Origin: Verrucomicrobiota bacterium
Lineage (GTDB): Bacteria > Verrucomicrobiota > Verrucomicrobiia > Limisphaerales > UBA9464
DNA: 8,438 nucleotides
Assembly (NCBI GenBank): GCA_947464705.1
Contig: CANHYD010000088.1
Coordinates: forward strand, 1-8,438
Direction: 5' to 3'
The notes below the pieces were generated by a model. The model made no database searches. It had not been told where the DNA came from and saw only the letters and a program-made list of their open reading frames with translations. Positions within the stretch are counted from its first letter, which is position 1, and the number at the start of each line of letters is the position of its first letter. A program made the translations under genes and the position numbers. Below are positions 1 to 6,135 of this stretch, piece after piece.

Positions 1-210
1 CAATTGAGCGCTGGGGAGGTGTTGCGGTTGAGGATCCGCCACTTGAGCGATGGGGTGGTGCTGGGGTCGAAGGAGTTTGTGGACGCGGTGTTCGAGCGGT
101 ACCGGGAACGCTTTGGTCCGCGTCGGCGCAGCGGGGCACGCCCGATCCGTGCCGTGCCTCTACCAGGCCTCATGGCCTTGCGCGACCTCCGCGTCGATGT
201 CGTGGGGTGA
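1..210 (+). CDS. REP-associated tyrosine (Y1) transposase, C-terminal fragment cut by window edge
   Basis: The reading frame is open from the first base and ends at TGA 208-210, giving about 69 residues. I recognise the C-terminal signature of RAYT proteins (TnpA_REP, Y1/HUH transposase family): an LRxRIRHLSDGVVLGSKEF stretch, then FVDAVFERYRERFGP, a basic patch (RRRSGAR) and a final LRDLRVDV. RAYTs are single-copy domesticated relatives of IS200/IS605 transposases and are thought to nick and move short palindromic REP sequences. The catalytic HUH motif and tyrosine would lie upstream, outside the window, so activity cannot be judged. An ATG or TTG start inside the window is not the true start. 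The family call rests on recalled motifs. The gene converges on the transketolase gene. Intergenic hairpins elsewhere in the window could be substrates, but this is unproven. Confidence 0.72.
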   Translation, partial: QLSAGEVLRLRIRHLSDGVVLGSKEFVDAVFERYRERFGPRRRSGARPIRAVPLPGLMALRDLRVDVVG

Positions 211-222
211 GGGGGGCCAAAT

Positions 223-246
223 ACCCTGGGTCCCTTAACCCTGGGT
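223..246. repeat. Pair of 9-bp direct repeats, each palindromic (ACCCTGGGT)
   Basis: ACCCTGGGT occurs at 223-231 and again at 238-246, a 15-bp period, just after the stop codon of the transposase fragment. Each copy is itself an odd-centred palindrome (ACCC-T-GGGT). It could be a remnant of a REP-type end or a protein-binding site, or it could be chance in GC-rich DNA. No function is assigned. Confidence 0.35.
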
Positions 247-281
247 TAGCCGAGATACCACCGATCAGACCCATTTGGCCG

Positions 282-332
282 GACCAGGAAACGAAAACGG
301 GGAGTGGATTTACCACCCCCCGTTTGCTGGTC
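282..332 (-). terminator. Hairpin, likely intrinsic terminator of the transketolase gene
   Basis: Arms 295-307 and 313-325 pair over 13 bp with one mismatch around a 5-nt loop. A second, outer pair of 6-bp arms (GACCAG 282-287 with CTGGTC 327-332) extends the structure through an internal loop. Read on the minus strand, the hairpin begins 53 nt past the transketolase stop. It is followed by a T-rich stretch (TTTTCGTTT), as expected for a Rho-independent terminator in that direction. On the plus strand it is followed by GTTTGCTGG, so it may also weakly stop transcripts from the transposase side. Confidence 0.6.
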
Positions 333-377
333 GTCGAATTCTCCGTCTCCGGTCGACGCTTTAATGGACCAATCGTG

Positions 378-2462
378 TCAGGCTGTGATCAACGTCAAGG
401 CAGCTTCTGCCATCTTGGGACCCGTCATGCCGTGTTTGATGTACAGCTCTTCTGCCAAGTAAGCGCTTTGGCCAAACTCGCCATGGATGCCTAAACTCGT
501 GATCCGATGGCTGATTCCGGTACGACTTAGGGCATGGCTGACTTGGGCTCCCATGCCGCCGATGACCTGGTGGTCTTCAATGGTCACAAGCCGCCCGCCG
601 CACCGGCGGACAGCCGCGCCGATGGTCTCGATATCCACATGGTTGATGAACGGATTGTTGATGACCGTGGCCGATTTGCCTTGGGCGCGGAGCAGTTTAG
701 CAGCCTCCAAGCACTTGCTGAACAACACACCACTGCCGACGAGCACGACGTCTGTCCCTTCTTCGATGACTTGTGCCTTGCCCCAGGCGTAGGTGGCACC
801 AGGCACCCACTCGACGGGGTAGTTTTCGCGACCGACAAAGAACACCACGCTCTCTCCATCACGTCCGGCTGCACGCTCGTCTCCGATGCGGCGGATGGCG
901 GCATTCATGAACGCTTCAGCCTCCTTGGAGCAACTGGGAGCGACAACCGTCGTGTGTGGGATGGAACTGACGGCTGCCAAATAGGTGGTTGCCTGATGGC
1001 TCGCGCCGTCGGCCGCATCCTGAAAGCCAATGTGGGAAAACATGGCGATCACCGGGGCTTGGGAAAGGGCCGCCATGGTCAAAGGAAGGTTTCCTTTGGT
1101 GACGCCAAACTGGCCAAACGTGTCCACAATGGGAATGAAGCCAACCTTTGAAAGGCCCGCCGCAACGCTGATCATGTTGGATTCGGCGATGCCCACCTCA
1201 ACGAAACGGCCGGTGGCCTTCTGGAAGGTGCTGATACCAGTGGATCCTTGGACGTCGGAACTCACCGAATAGACGGGGTAGCCTGCCTGAGCTGCCTGAA
1301 TGGCTCCGGCTGCCAAACCCGCCTGAACTTTGTCTTTCTTGATGGCCGGGGTCACTGTCGCCGGAGCAGGAGCGGCCGCCGCTGCAGCTGCCTTGGCTTT
1401 CTTCTCAGATTCTTTCTTTTCCCAGTCGCTGCGCAGCGCCTGACCCCAGGCCAACAGGTCGGCCGGGGCCGTGTCGCCTTGGTAAATCTCCGTCAGCCAC
1501 TCGACGATCTTCTCGCCATTGGCCAGAGGAAAACCATGTCCGCCCGCGGCATTCTGCTCGGTGGCCTTGATTCCGTAGCCCTTGATGGTTTTGAGCCAGA
1601 TGCACACGGGTTTCTCAGGGTGCGCGGCCGCGTCGGCGATGGCCTGTTCAACTGCGGTAAAGACGAGTTGGAGGTCATGCCCCTTCTCGACTTTCCGGAC
1701 ATCCCAACCCAGCGGAGCCATGGCTTCGAAGGAGGGTTGCATGGAGAAGGAATCAGCGGTGATACGACCCGACAGCTTGGTGTCGTTGTCGGAAATGATC
1801 ATGACAAAGGGATTCACTCGCCCCTTGGCCGCCAGACCCGGGATGGCCGCAAAAGCCTCCTTGGCCTCACCTTCCATGGAGGCTCCGTCCGACATCAGAA
1901 GGACCGTGATCCGCTTGTTGCCGGCCAGCTTGTCTCCGATGGCCAAGCCCTGTGCCTGACCGATGGAGGAACCGAGTGGTCCGTTGGACAAGAGAACCCC
2001 CTCGGGGTTGATATGTGATTCGCCGTGGCCGGTGAGCTTGGATTGGATGCTCCGGAAACCCTTGAGCGTGTCCGGGGTCATTCCGTCAAAGCCGTAATTG
2101 GCTCGGATGGCATAAATGCCGTTTTCCGCGTGCCCAGCGTCGTTGACGAAGTTGTAGGACTCGTGCCACGGGCGATCCGAGGCTGCAAAGATCACTCCAT
2201 GGACGGCGGAGCTGACTTCAGCGAATGCCGCTGGCCCGCCCCAGTGGCAGGCTGCGCCGCCGACGACCGCATGAACATCCATGAGCGCCACCAGTGCCCG
2301 GGTCGCCCGAGGATCAGCAAGGGTGATGGTTTTCCCGGACCGATCCTGCACCTGAGCGGTATAGCGGGGAAGTCCCGGCGTCGGTGCCAGACGGGATTTG
2401 AGGATCTGAGGGCGGAGTGAAGGCAGCTCAACTTGAGCAACGACGGACGTATCAGCGGCCAT
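378..2462 (-). CDS. tkt: Transketolase (thiamine diphosphate-dependent), divergent type
   Basis: 694 residues, close to the usual 650-700. Transketolase moves two-carbon units between sugar phosphates in the pentose phosphate pathway, in the cytoplasm, using thiamine diphosphate and a divalent metal. An N-terminal cofactor domain (about 55-345) has GPLG at 161-164, His111 and His146 matching cofactor/substrate-site histidines of the family, and the cofactor motif SDG (191-193) followed by SDND (224-227), where the family normally has GDG and DDNG. A Lys/Ala/Pro-rich linker (about 347-376) leads to the pyrimidine domain with GIAE (424-427; Glu427 is the expected catalytic glutamate) and DGASHQ (His489). 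A C-terminal domain covers about 575-690. The canonical SGHPGAPMG segment is replaced by a GGAACHWGGPAAF stretch, so a related two-carbon transfer enzyme cannot be excluded. ATG 2460-2462 gives a sensible N-terminus, but no clear Shine-Dalgarno precedes it. The gene is divergent from der. Confidence 0.88.
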   Translation of the reverse strand: MAADTSVVAQVELPSLRPQILKSRLAPTPGLPRYTAQVQDRSGKTITLADPRATRALVALMDVHAVVGGAACHWGGPAAFAEVSSAVHGVIFAASDRPWHESYNFVNDAGHAENGIYAIRANYGFDGMTPDTLKGFRSIQSKLTGHGESHINPEGVLLSNGPLGSSIGQAQGLAIGDKLAGNKRITVLLMSDGASMEGEAKEAFAAIPGLAAKGRVNPFVMIISDNDTKLSGRITADSFSMQPSFEAMAPLGWDVRKVEKGHDLQLVFTAVEQAIADAAAHPEKPVCIWLKTIKGYGIKATEQNAAGGHGFPLANGEKIVEWLTEIYQGDTAPADLLAWGQALRSDWEKKESEKKAKAAAAAAAPAPATVTPAIKKDKVQAGLAAGAIQAAQAGYPVYSVSSDVQGSTGISTFQKATGRFVEVGIAESNMISVAAGLSKVGFIPIVDTFGQFGVTKGNLPLTMAALSQAPVIAMFSHIGFQDAADGASHQATTYLAAVSSIPHTTVVAPSCSKEAEAFMNAAIRRIGDERAAGRDGESVVFFVGRENYPVEWVPGATYAWGKAQVIEEGTDVVLVGSGVLFSKCLEAAKLLRAQGKSATVINNPFINHVDIETIGAAVRRCGGRLVTIEDHQVIGGMGAQVSHALSRTGISHRITSLGIHGEFGQSAYLAEELYIKHGMTGPKMAEAALTLITA

Positions 2463-2636
2463 AAATTCGGTTGGAACTCGAGATCAGTGTGCGGGTGGAT
2501 TCCCGCAACCGTCCAAAAAGGCTACGGGGGGAAACTGAAATGGGAAGGCACTTTTTGAACATCCGCCCATTCAGTTCCCGGTTGTCCGCGAAGCAGAGAT
2601 CCCACAAAGAGCTTTTTCCTCTCGGCGCTGTCCGCC
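2463..2636. promoter_or_regulatory. Divergent control region between transketolase and der
   Basis: These 174 bp must carry the promoters for both flanking genes. No convincing -35/-10 pair stands out on either strand, and neither start codon has a good Shine-Dalgarno. A short perfect hairpin (GCGGG 2491-2495 with CCCGC 2502-2506, 6-nt loop) lies about 30 nt upstream of the transketolase start. A longer inverted repeat sits in the middle and is listed separately. A run of five A on the plus strand (2515-2519) reads as five T on the transketolase side. Confidence 0.5.
2529..2579. repeat. Long imperfect inverted repeat in the tkt-der divergent region
   Basis: GGGAAACTGAAATGGG (2529-2544) pairs with CCCATTCAGTTCCC (2566-2579): fourteen pairs, with two unpaired A residues in the left arm, around a 21-nt loop. 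It lies 67 bp from the transketolase start and 57 bp from the der start. It could be a dimeric repressor site or an RNA leader hairpin of the transketolase transcript, where a T run follows after about 10 nt. Which one, if either, cannot be told from sequence alone. Confidence 0.5.
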
Positions 2637-4652
2637 ATGATTTCGGCCATGTCAGGTCTCATCGCCATCGTGGGCCGTCCCAACGTCGGCAAGTCAGCGC
2701 TCTTCAATCGAATCGTCGGCCGTCGCATCGCCATTGTTCATGATCAACCCGGTGTCACTCGGGACCGTGTAATGGCCGAAGCCGAATGGCATGGTCGACC
2801 CTACACTCTGGTGGACACGGGCGGCATCGGGTTGCTGCGCCGGGAAAAAGCCGATGACGTGATCACCGCTGCCGCATTGCAGCAGGTGGACTTGGCAATT
2901 GATGCGGCGGATGTGATCCTGTTCGTGGTCAATGTCCAAGAGGGCATCGTTCCATTGGACCAGGAGGTTGCGAAGAAGCTCAGGACGATCCAGAAGCCTG
3001 TGCTGCTGGTGGTGAACAAGGCGGACAACTATCAGGCCACTGCTGGCGCCGCGGAGTTTTCACAACTGGGTTTCCAGCAGATCTACCCCGTCACCGCGAT
3101 CCACGGGAGTGGCGTTGAGGATCTGATGGATGAGGCTGTTGCTTTCCTGCCCCAGTGGAGCGCGGTTTCAAAACCGATTGAAACTGATGAGGGCGATTCG
3201 CAGGAGGCTAATGCGACGCTTGAAGAAGGAGAAGAGGGCGAAGCCTTGCCTCCTCGCCGCCCAGACGGTCCGAAGCGTTTGGCCATCGTTGGCCGTCCGA
3301 ATGTCGGCAAGTCTTCCATCATCAACCGGGTGACCGGATCCGATCGAGTCATCGTCAGCGCGATTCCCGGGACGACCCGCGATGCGGTGGACGTTCCTTT
3401 TGAGGTGGTGACCGAGGCCGGGCGTGAACAATACGTGCTGGTGGACACCGCGGGTGTCCGGAAGGCACGCCGCATCGATGACAGCATCGAATACTTTTCC
3501 GTTGAACGGACCAAGGGAGCCATCGCTCGCTGTGACATCGCCGTTCTGGTCATCGACGCGATGAACGGGATTACCGAGCAGGACAAGAAGATCGCCGATG
3601 TGATTGTCGAGCAACGACGCGCCTGCATCGTGGTGGTCAATAAATGGGATCTCGTAGCCGAAGATGTTCGTAAAGCCCGCGAGCAAGAAATCGAGGTGCG
3701 TTCGGGCAAGAACCGGGACCGCGACGATCGCCAGAAGCGATTGACGACCTTGTCGGAGTTCGGTCAGTGGGTTCAGGAACGACTGTTCTTCCTGGATTAC
3801 GCTCCGGTGATCTTCACCTCCGCCAAAGATGGGTTCCAACTGGACCGTCTGCTGGAAGCCGTTCGATACGTGTCCAGCCAGTTGAAGCAGAAGGTGCCCA
3901 CGGCCATTCTGAATCGGACTCTCAATGACGCCATTGAACGTCGGCAACCGGTCAGCGACATGGGCCACCGGCTCAAGTTCTACTACGCGACCCAAGTGCG
4001 GCAGGCACCGCCGACGTTCCTGCTCTTCGTGAACCGGGACGAATTGTTCAGCTCGCCCTATATGAAGTATCTTTCGGGCGAGATGAGAAAAGCCTTCGGT
4101 TATGAGGGTTGCCCCATCTTGTTGGTGCCCAAGCCACGCCCGAAAACCATCGAATCAGTCCGCAGATTCCGCAAACAACCCTTTGCCCACAAACGCGAGG
4201 GAGGCGAGCGGAAGCTGTCGCCACTGGCCGAACGCGCGGTGGCCCGAAAGGCGGCTCGCTCGGAGAACCCAGGTACGGGCAAGGGAATGACCCGATCGTC
4301 CAGTCGGGCAGGAACCCCGCCTCCAGCACGGAACTTCAAGTCGGCGAAGCCCGGAATGCCGGAGACTAAGGGGGGGAATCCCAAGTTCGCCGGATCGAGA
4401 GCCCCGATCCCCTCCAGACGGACCGACAAGGCTCCAGGCGGTCGCCCGCTCAAGAGTGAGGGCTTCCAGAAGAGCAGTGGTTGGAAAACCGAGGGTCGGA
4501 TGCCCACCGGTAGCCGTAGGCAGGCCGAAGGGCGGAACCCCAACGAGGGGCGGAATACCACTGAAGGCCGAAAGCCGGCCGAGCGGAAAACCACAGGCCG
4601 AAACACCGCGGACCGAAAGCCAACGGGCCGAGGGCGGTCACCGCGGCGCTAA
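2637..4652 (+). CDS. der: GTPase Der (EngA), ribosome assembly factor with a long basic C-terminal tail
   Basis: Der is an essential tandem GTPase that helps mature the 50S ribosomal subunit. GTPase domain 1 shows GRPNVGKS (13-20), PGVTRD around Thr41, DTGG (60-63) and NKAD (127-130). An acidic linker (about 180-205) leads to GTPase domain 2 with GRPNVGKS (219-226), PGTTRD (244-249), DTAG (270-273), NKWD (335-338) and SAK (395-397). The KH-like domain follows to about residue 510. Two features are unusual. A charged insertion (about 341-372) follows NKWD. A tail of about 160 residues rich in Arg, Lys, Gly, Pro and Ser lies beyond the point where family members (about 440-490 residues) normally end. 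The tail finishes in tandem short repeats. ATG 2637 was kept, but ATG 2649 (Met5) is equally plausible because the P-loop strand starts right after it; neither has a clear Shine-Dalgarno. Confidence 0.96.
   Translation: MISAMSGLIAIVGRPNVGKSALFNRIVGRRIAIVHDQPGVTRDRVMAEAEWHGRPYTLVDTGGIGLLRREKADDVITAAALQQVDLAIDAADVILFVVNVQEGIVPLDQEVAKKLRTIQKPVLLVVNKADNYQATAGAAEFSQLGFQQIYPVTAIHGSGVEDLMDEAVAFLPQWSAVSKPIETDEGDSQEANATLEEGEEGEALPPRRPDGPKRLAIVGRPNVGKSSIINRVTGSDRVIVSAIPGTTRDAVDVPFEVVTEAGREQYVLVDTAGVRKARRIDDSIEYFSVERTKGAIARCDIAVLVIDAMNGITEQDKKIADVIVEQRRACIVVVNKWDLVAEDVRKAREQEIEVRSGKNRDRDDRQKRLTTLSEFGQWVQERLFFLDYAPVIFTSAKDGFQLDRLLEAVRYVSSQLKQKVPTAILNRTLNDAIERRQPVSDMGHRLKFYYATQVRQAPPTFLLFVNRDELFSSPYMKYLSGEMRKAFGYEGCPILLVPKPRPKTIESVRRFRKQPFAHKREGGERKLSPLAERAVARKAARSENPGTGKGMTRSSSRAGTPPPARNFKSAKPGMPETKGGNPKFAGSRAPIPSRRTDKAPGGRPLKSEGFQKSSGWKTEGRMPTGSRRQAEGRNPNEGRNTTEGRKPAERKTTGRNTADRKPTGRGRSPRR
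4491..4640 (+). repeat. Tandem 18-bp then 15-bp repeats encoding the end of the Der tail
   Basis: Within der, residues 619-668 read as repeated units: EGRMPT, GSRRQA, EGRNPN, EGRNTT, EGRKPA (hexapeptides, 18 bp each), then ERKTT, GRNTA, DRKPT, GRGRS (pentapeptides, 15 bp each). The clearest DNA copies start at 4527, 4545 and 4563. The switch from 18 to 15 bp occurs at 4581. The consensus is [E/G/D]-R-[N/K]-[P/T]-x, highly basic and probably disordered. A related ACCGAAAAC string continues just past the stop codon (4652-4660), suggesting the array once extended further or that the stop has moved. Confidence 0.8.
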
Positions 4653-4903
4653 CCGAAAACTGGGCCGCGCTCGCTCAGCCTCGGTTGAGCGTGCCGTCGG
4701 CCGAGGCTCTACGGATGTTTCTGGCCAAGCTCGCCGTAGCCCAGGGTTCTTGGGCCCGATCGATGGTTGCGTGAGTGGCCCAGTCGGATTGGACTGGATA
4801 AGAGGCAATGGGTTCAGCCCAAACCGAGGTACGGACCAAGATCCGGACCCCCAATTGGCGAATCTTTACTGAATCAACGGGGCTGGAAGGCCCAGACCGG
4901 ATT
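4653..4903. other. Convergent intergenic region between der and accD
   Basis: No gene is supported here. The der repeat frame-shadow stays open through much of it, but shows no homology I can recognise. The region is rich in small inverted repeats. AGCCTCGG 4677-4684 pairs with CCGAGGCT 4701-4708. The overlapping CGCTCA 4672-4677 pairs with TGAGCG 4686-4691, so those two stems are mutually exclusive. CCAGTC 4781-4786 pairs with GACTGG 4793-4798. None is followed by a good T run in either direction, so termination may be Rho-dependent or bidirectional through these weak stems. Confidence 0.5.
4672..4708 (+). terminator. Weak terminator candidate after der (two competing stems)
   Basis: Twenty nt after the der stop, an 8-bp perfect stem (4677-4684 with 4701-4708, 16-nt loop) competes with a 6-bp stem (4672-4677 with 4686-4691). 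Only a short TGTTT follows, about 7 nt downstream, so this is a poor match to an intrinsic terminator. Confidence 0.25.
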
Positions 4904-5854
4904 TCAGGCAACCCGGCGGGCTGCCATCATGAAGTCGAGGTAGGTGCTCAGGCGGGACTTCATTTCGAGGCGTGAGATGATCGCGTCGATCATGCCGTGT
5001 TTCAGGAGAAACTCAGCAGTCTGGAAGTCCGGGGGCAATTCGGACTGGGTGGTGGCTTCGACCACGCGGCGGCCGGCAAATCCGATGGTGGCTCCCGGTT
5101 CTGCCACGATGAGGTCGCCCACACTAGCATAGCTGGCCATGACGCCGGCAGTGGTTGGATCGGTGAGGACACTGATGTAAGGAAGCCGCTGTTTGGCGAG
5201 GTAGGCGAGCGCTCCGCAGGTCTTGGCCATTTGCATGAGGCTGAACATGCCCTCATACATGCGAGCTCCTCCGCTGGTGGACACGATGATCAGAGGAATG
5301 CCCCGATCGGTGGCCGTCTCGATGAGTCGGGTGAGCTTTTCTCCCACCACCGAACCCATGGATCCGCCGAGGAACTGGAAATCCATCACTCCCAAAGCCA
5401 CCCGGTGGGTGCCGATCATGCCGACTCCGGTGACCACAGCATCCTTGAGCATGGACATCTTCTTGCGATAAGCGGCGAGCTTGGCTTCATAACTGGCCGC
5501 ACCCGTGAATTTGAGGACGTCCACGCTTTCCATCGCCGCATCCATCTCTTCAAAGGAGCAGGTCTCCACCATGGAATGGATGCGTTCCCGAGAACCGATC
5601 TTGAAGTGGTAACTGCACTTCGGACAAACCTTGAGATTGCTGTCCAGGTCCTTGTCGTAAATCAGGCCATCACATTTGGGGCACTTGGTCCACAAACCCT
5701 CCGGGATGTCCCGCTTCTTGGACTTGGAGGTCAGCTTGGGCTTGGTGAGGAACGCGGTGTCCGCGGCATCGTGGGTTGGCGGAGTGACTGCAGGCTCAAC
5801 GGGATCGACGGGATCGACGCCGATCGCCTTTTTGCGGATGACTTTGGTGGCCAT
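4904..5854 (-). CDS. accD: Acetyl-CoA carboxylase carboxyltransferase subunit beta
   Basis: 316 residues. AccD pairs with AccA to form the carboxyltransferase that moves the carboxyl group from biotin on AccB to acetyl-CoA, making malonyl-CoA for fatty acid synthesis in the cytoplasm. The N-terminal zinc ribbon is complete: CPKC at Cys58/Cys61 and CPKC at Cys77/Cys80. The crotonase-like carboxyltransferase domain shows LGGSMGSVVGEKL (about 162-174), STSGGARMYEG (192-202), VLTDPTTAGV (229-238) and AEPGATIGFAGRRVVE (251-266), all family hallmarks. The zinc ribbon begins about 30 residues later than in E. coli because of a Pro/Lys-rich N-terminal extension containing a VDPVDPVEP repeat. ATG 5852-5854 is supported by GAGGAG 13 nt upstream. 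No folC follows, unlike the arrangement in many proteobacteria. The gene converges on der and diverges from the beta-propeller gene. Confidence 0.97.
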   Translation of the reverse strand: MATKVIRKKAIGVDPVDPVEPAVTPPTHDAADTAFLTKPKLTSKSKKRDIPEGLWTKCPKCDGLIYDKDLDSNLKVCPKCSYHFKIGSRERIHSMVETCSFEEMDAAMESVDVLKFTGAASYEAKLAAYRKKMSMLKDAVVTGVGMIGTHRVALGVMDFQFLGGSMGSVVGEKLTRLIETATDRGIPLIIVSTSGGARMYEGMFSLMQMAKTCGALAYLAKQRLPYISVLTDPTTAGVMASYASVGDLIVAEPGATIGFAGRRVVEATTQSELPPDFQTAEFLLKHGMIDAIISRLEMKSRLSTYLDFMMAARRVA

Positions 5855-5867
5855 GAACGGGGAGACG

Positions 5868-5873
5868 CTCCTC
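5868..5873 (-). promoter_or_regulatory. Shine-Dalgarno of accD
   Basis: GAGGAG on the minus strand ends 13 nt before the accD ATG. The spacing is a little long. It is one of only two purine-rich SD-like motifs near a start in this window and supports the chosen accD start over internal ones. Confidence 0.5.
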
Positions 5874-6100
5874 AGAGGGGCGTCACTTCGGGGGATTACG
5901 TATCACCGATTTGTCCGGAAAGCCAGCGCGAGTAACACCTGGCGGCCGGGCAACTGTAACGCCAGCGTCACATCAGCCGGCCGCGGTCCGCTAGCCTTGG
6001 TGGCCCGACACCCCAGGTGGCGTTGGTCCTTTTATTTTTCCGAGGTCACGTATTTATTCAGAACGACCATCGGCCTTATCGTCGCCATGGCGGTCATGGC

Positions 6101-6106
6101 GGAGGA
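6101..6106 (+). promoter_or_regulatory. Shine-Dalgarno GGAGGA serving the leader mini-ORF
   Basis: GGAGGA lies 11 nt before ATG 6118, the start of a five-codon ORF, but 28 nt before ATG 6135 of the beta-propeller gene. It is too far from the latter to act directly, which suggests either reinitiation from the mini-ORF or a start different from the one chosen. Confidence 0.4.
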
Positions 6107-6117
6107 TTTGAACCACC

Positions 6118-6135
6118 ATGGCGCACCCCCTTTGA
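6118..6135 (+). CDS. Putative five-codon leader ORF (MAHPL) coupled to the beta-propeller gene
   Basis: ATG GCG CAC CCC CTT TGA runs from 6118 to 6135. Its stop overlaps the start of the beta-propeller gene as TGATG, the classic arrangement for translational coupling. A GGAGGA motif lies 11 nt upstream. The peptide itself is unlikely to have a function; the ORF may deliver ribosomes to the downstream start, which has no SD of its own. An ORF this short can occur by chance, so this is a proposal based on layout only. Confidence 0.3.
   Translation: MAHPL

Larger units (their letters stand above)
5855..6134. promoter_or_regulatory. Divergent upstream region of accD and the beta-propeller gene
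   Basis: This region holds 280 bp without a convincing protein gene, although the + frame of the downstream gene stays open through it and into accD antisense. A perfect 8-bp inverted repeat (GCGGCCGG 5942-5949 with CCGGCCGC 5977-5984) overlaps a second one (CTGGCG 5939-5944 with CGCCAG 5960-5965), so the two compete. The only AT-rich stretch, 6029-6059 (TTTTATTTTTC, then TATTTATTC), is the best place for the beta-propeller promoter, but spacing to any -35 box is not canonical. No tRNA-like fold was found. Confidence 0.45.

Noticed and set aside
534..1151. 205-codon + strand open frame inside the transketolase gene
   Set aside because: It is antisense to a well-supported transketolase; the translation shows no family motif and GC-rich DNA readily leaves such frames open.
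1248..2018. 256-codon + strand open frame antisense to transketolase
   Set aside because: It mirrors the conserved transketolase coding sequence and has no recognisable domain or upstream signal.
3168..3995. 275-codon and 208-codon minus strand frames within der
   Set aside because: Both are antisense shadows of conserved GTPase codons; no homology or ribosome binding site is visible.
4456..4872. + strand frame overlapping the der tail and running into the gap
   Set aside because: It is a frame-shifted reading of the der tandem repeats followed by unrecognisable sequence.
4997..5935. 312-codon + strand open frame antisense to accD
   Set aside because: accD is certain from its zinc ribbon and carboxyltransferase motifs. 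The opposite frame is His/Gly-rich with no domain.
5676..6134. Upstream in-frame extension of the beta-propeller gene
   Set aside because: It would run antisense through the accD 5' end and bury the signal peptide at residue 154. The start at 6135 fits an exported protein.
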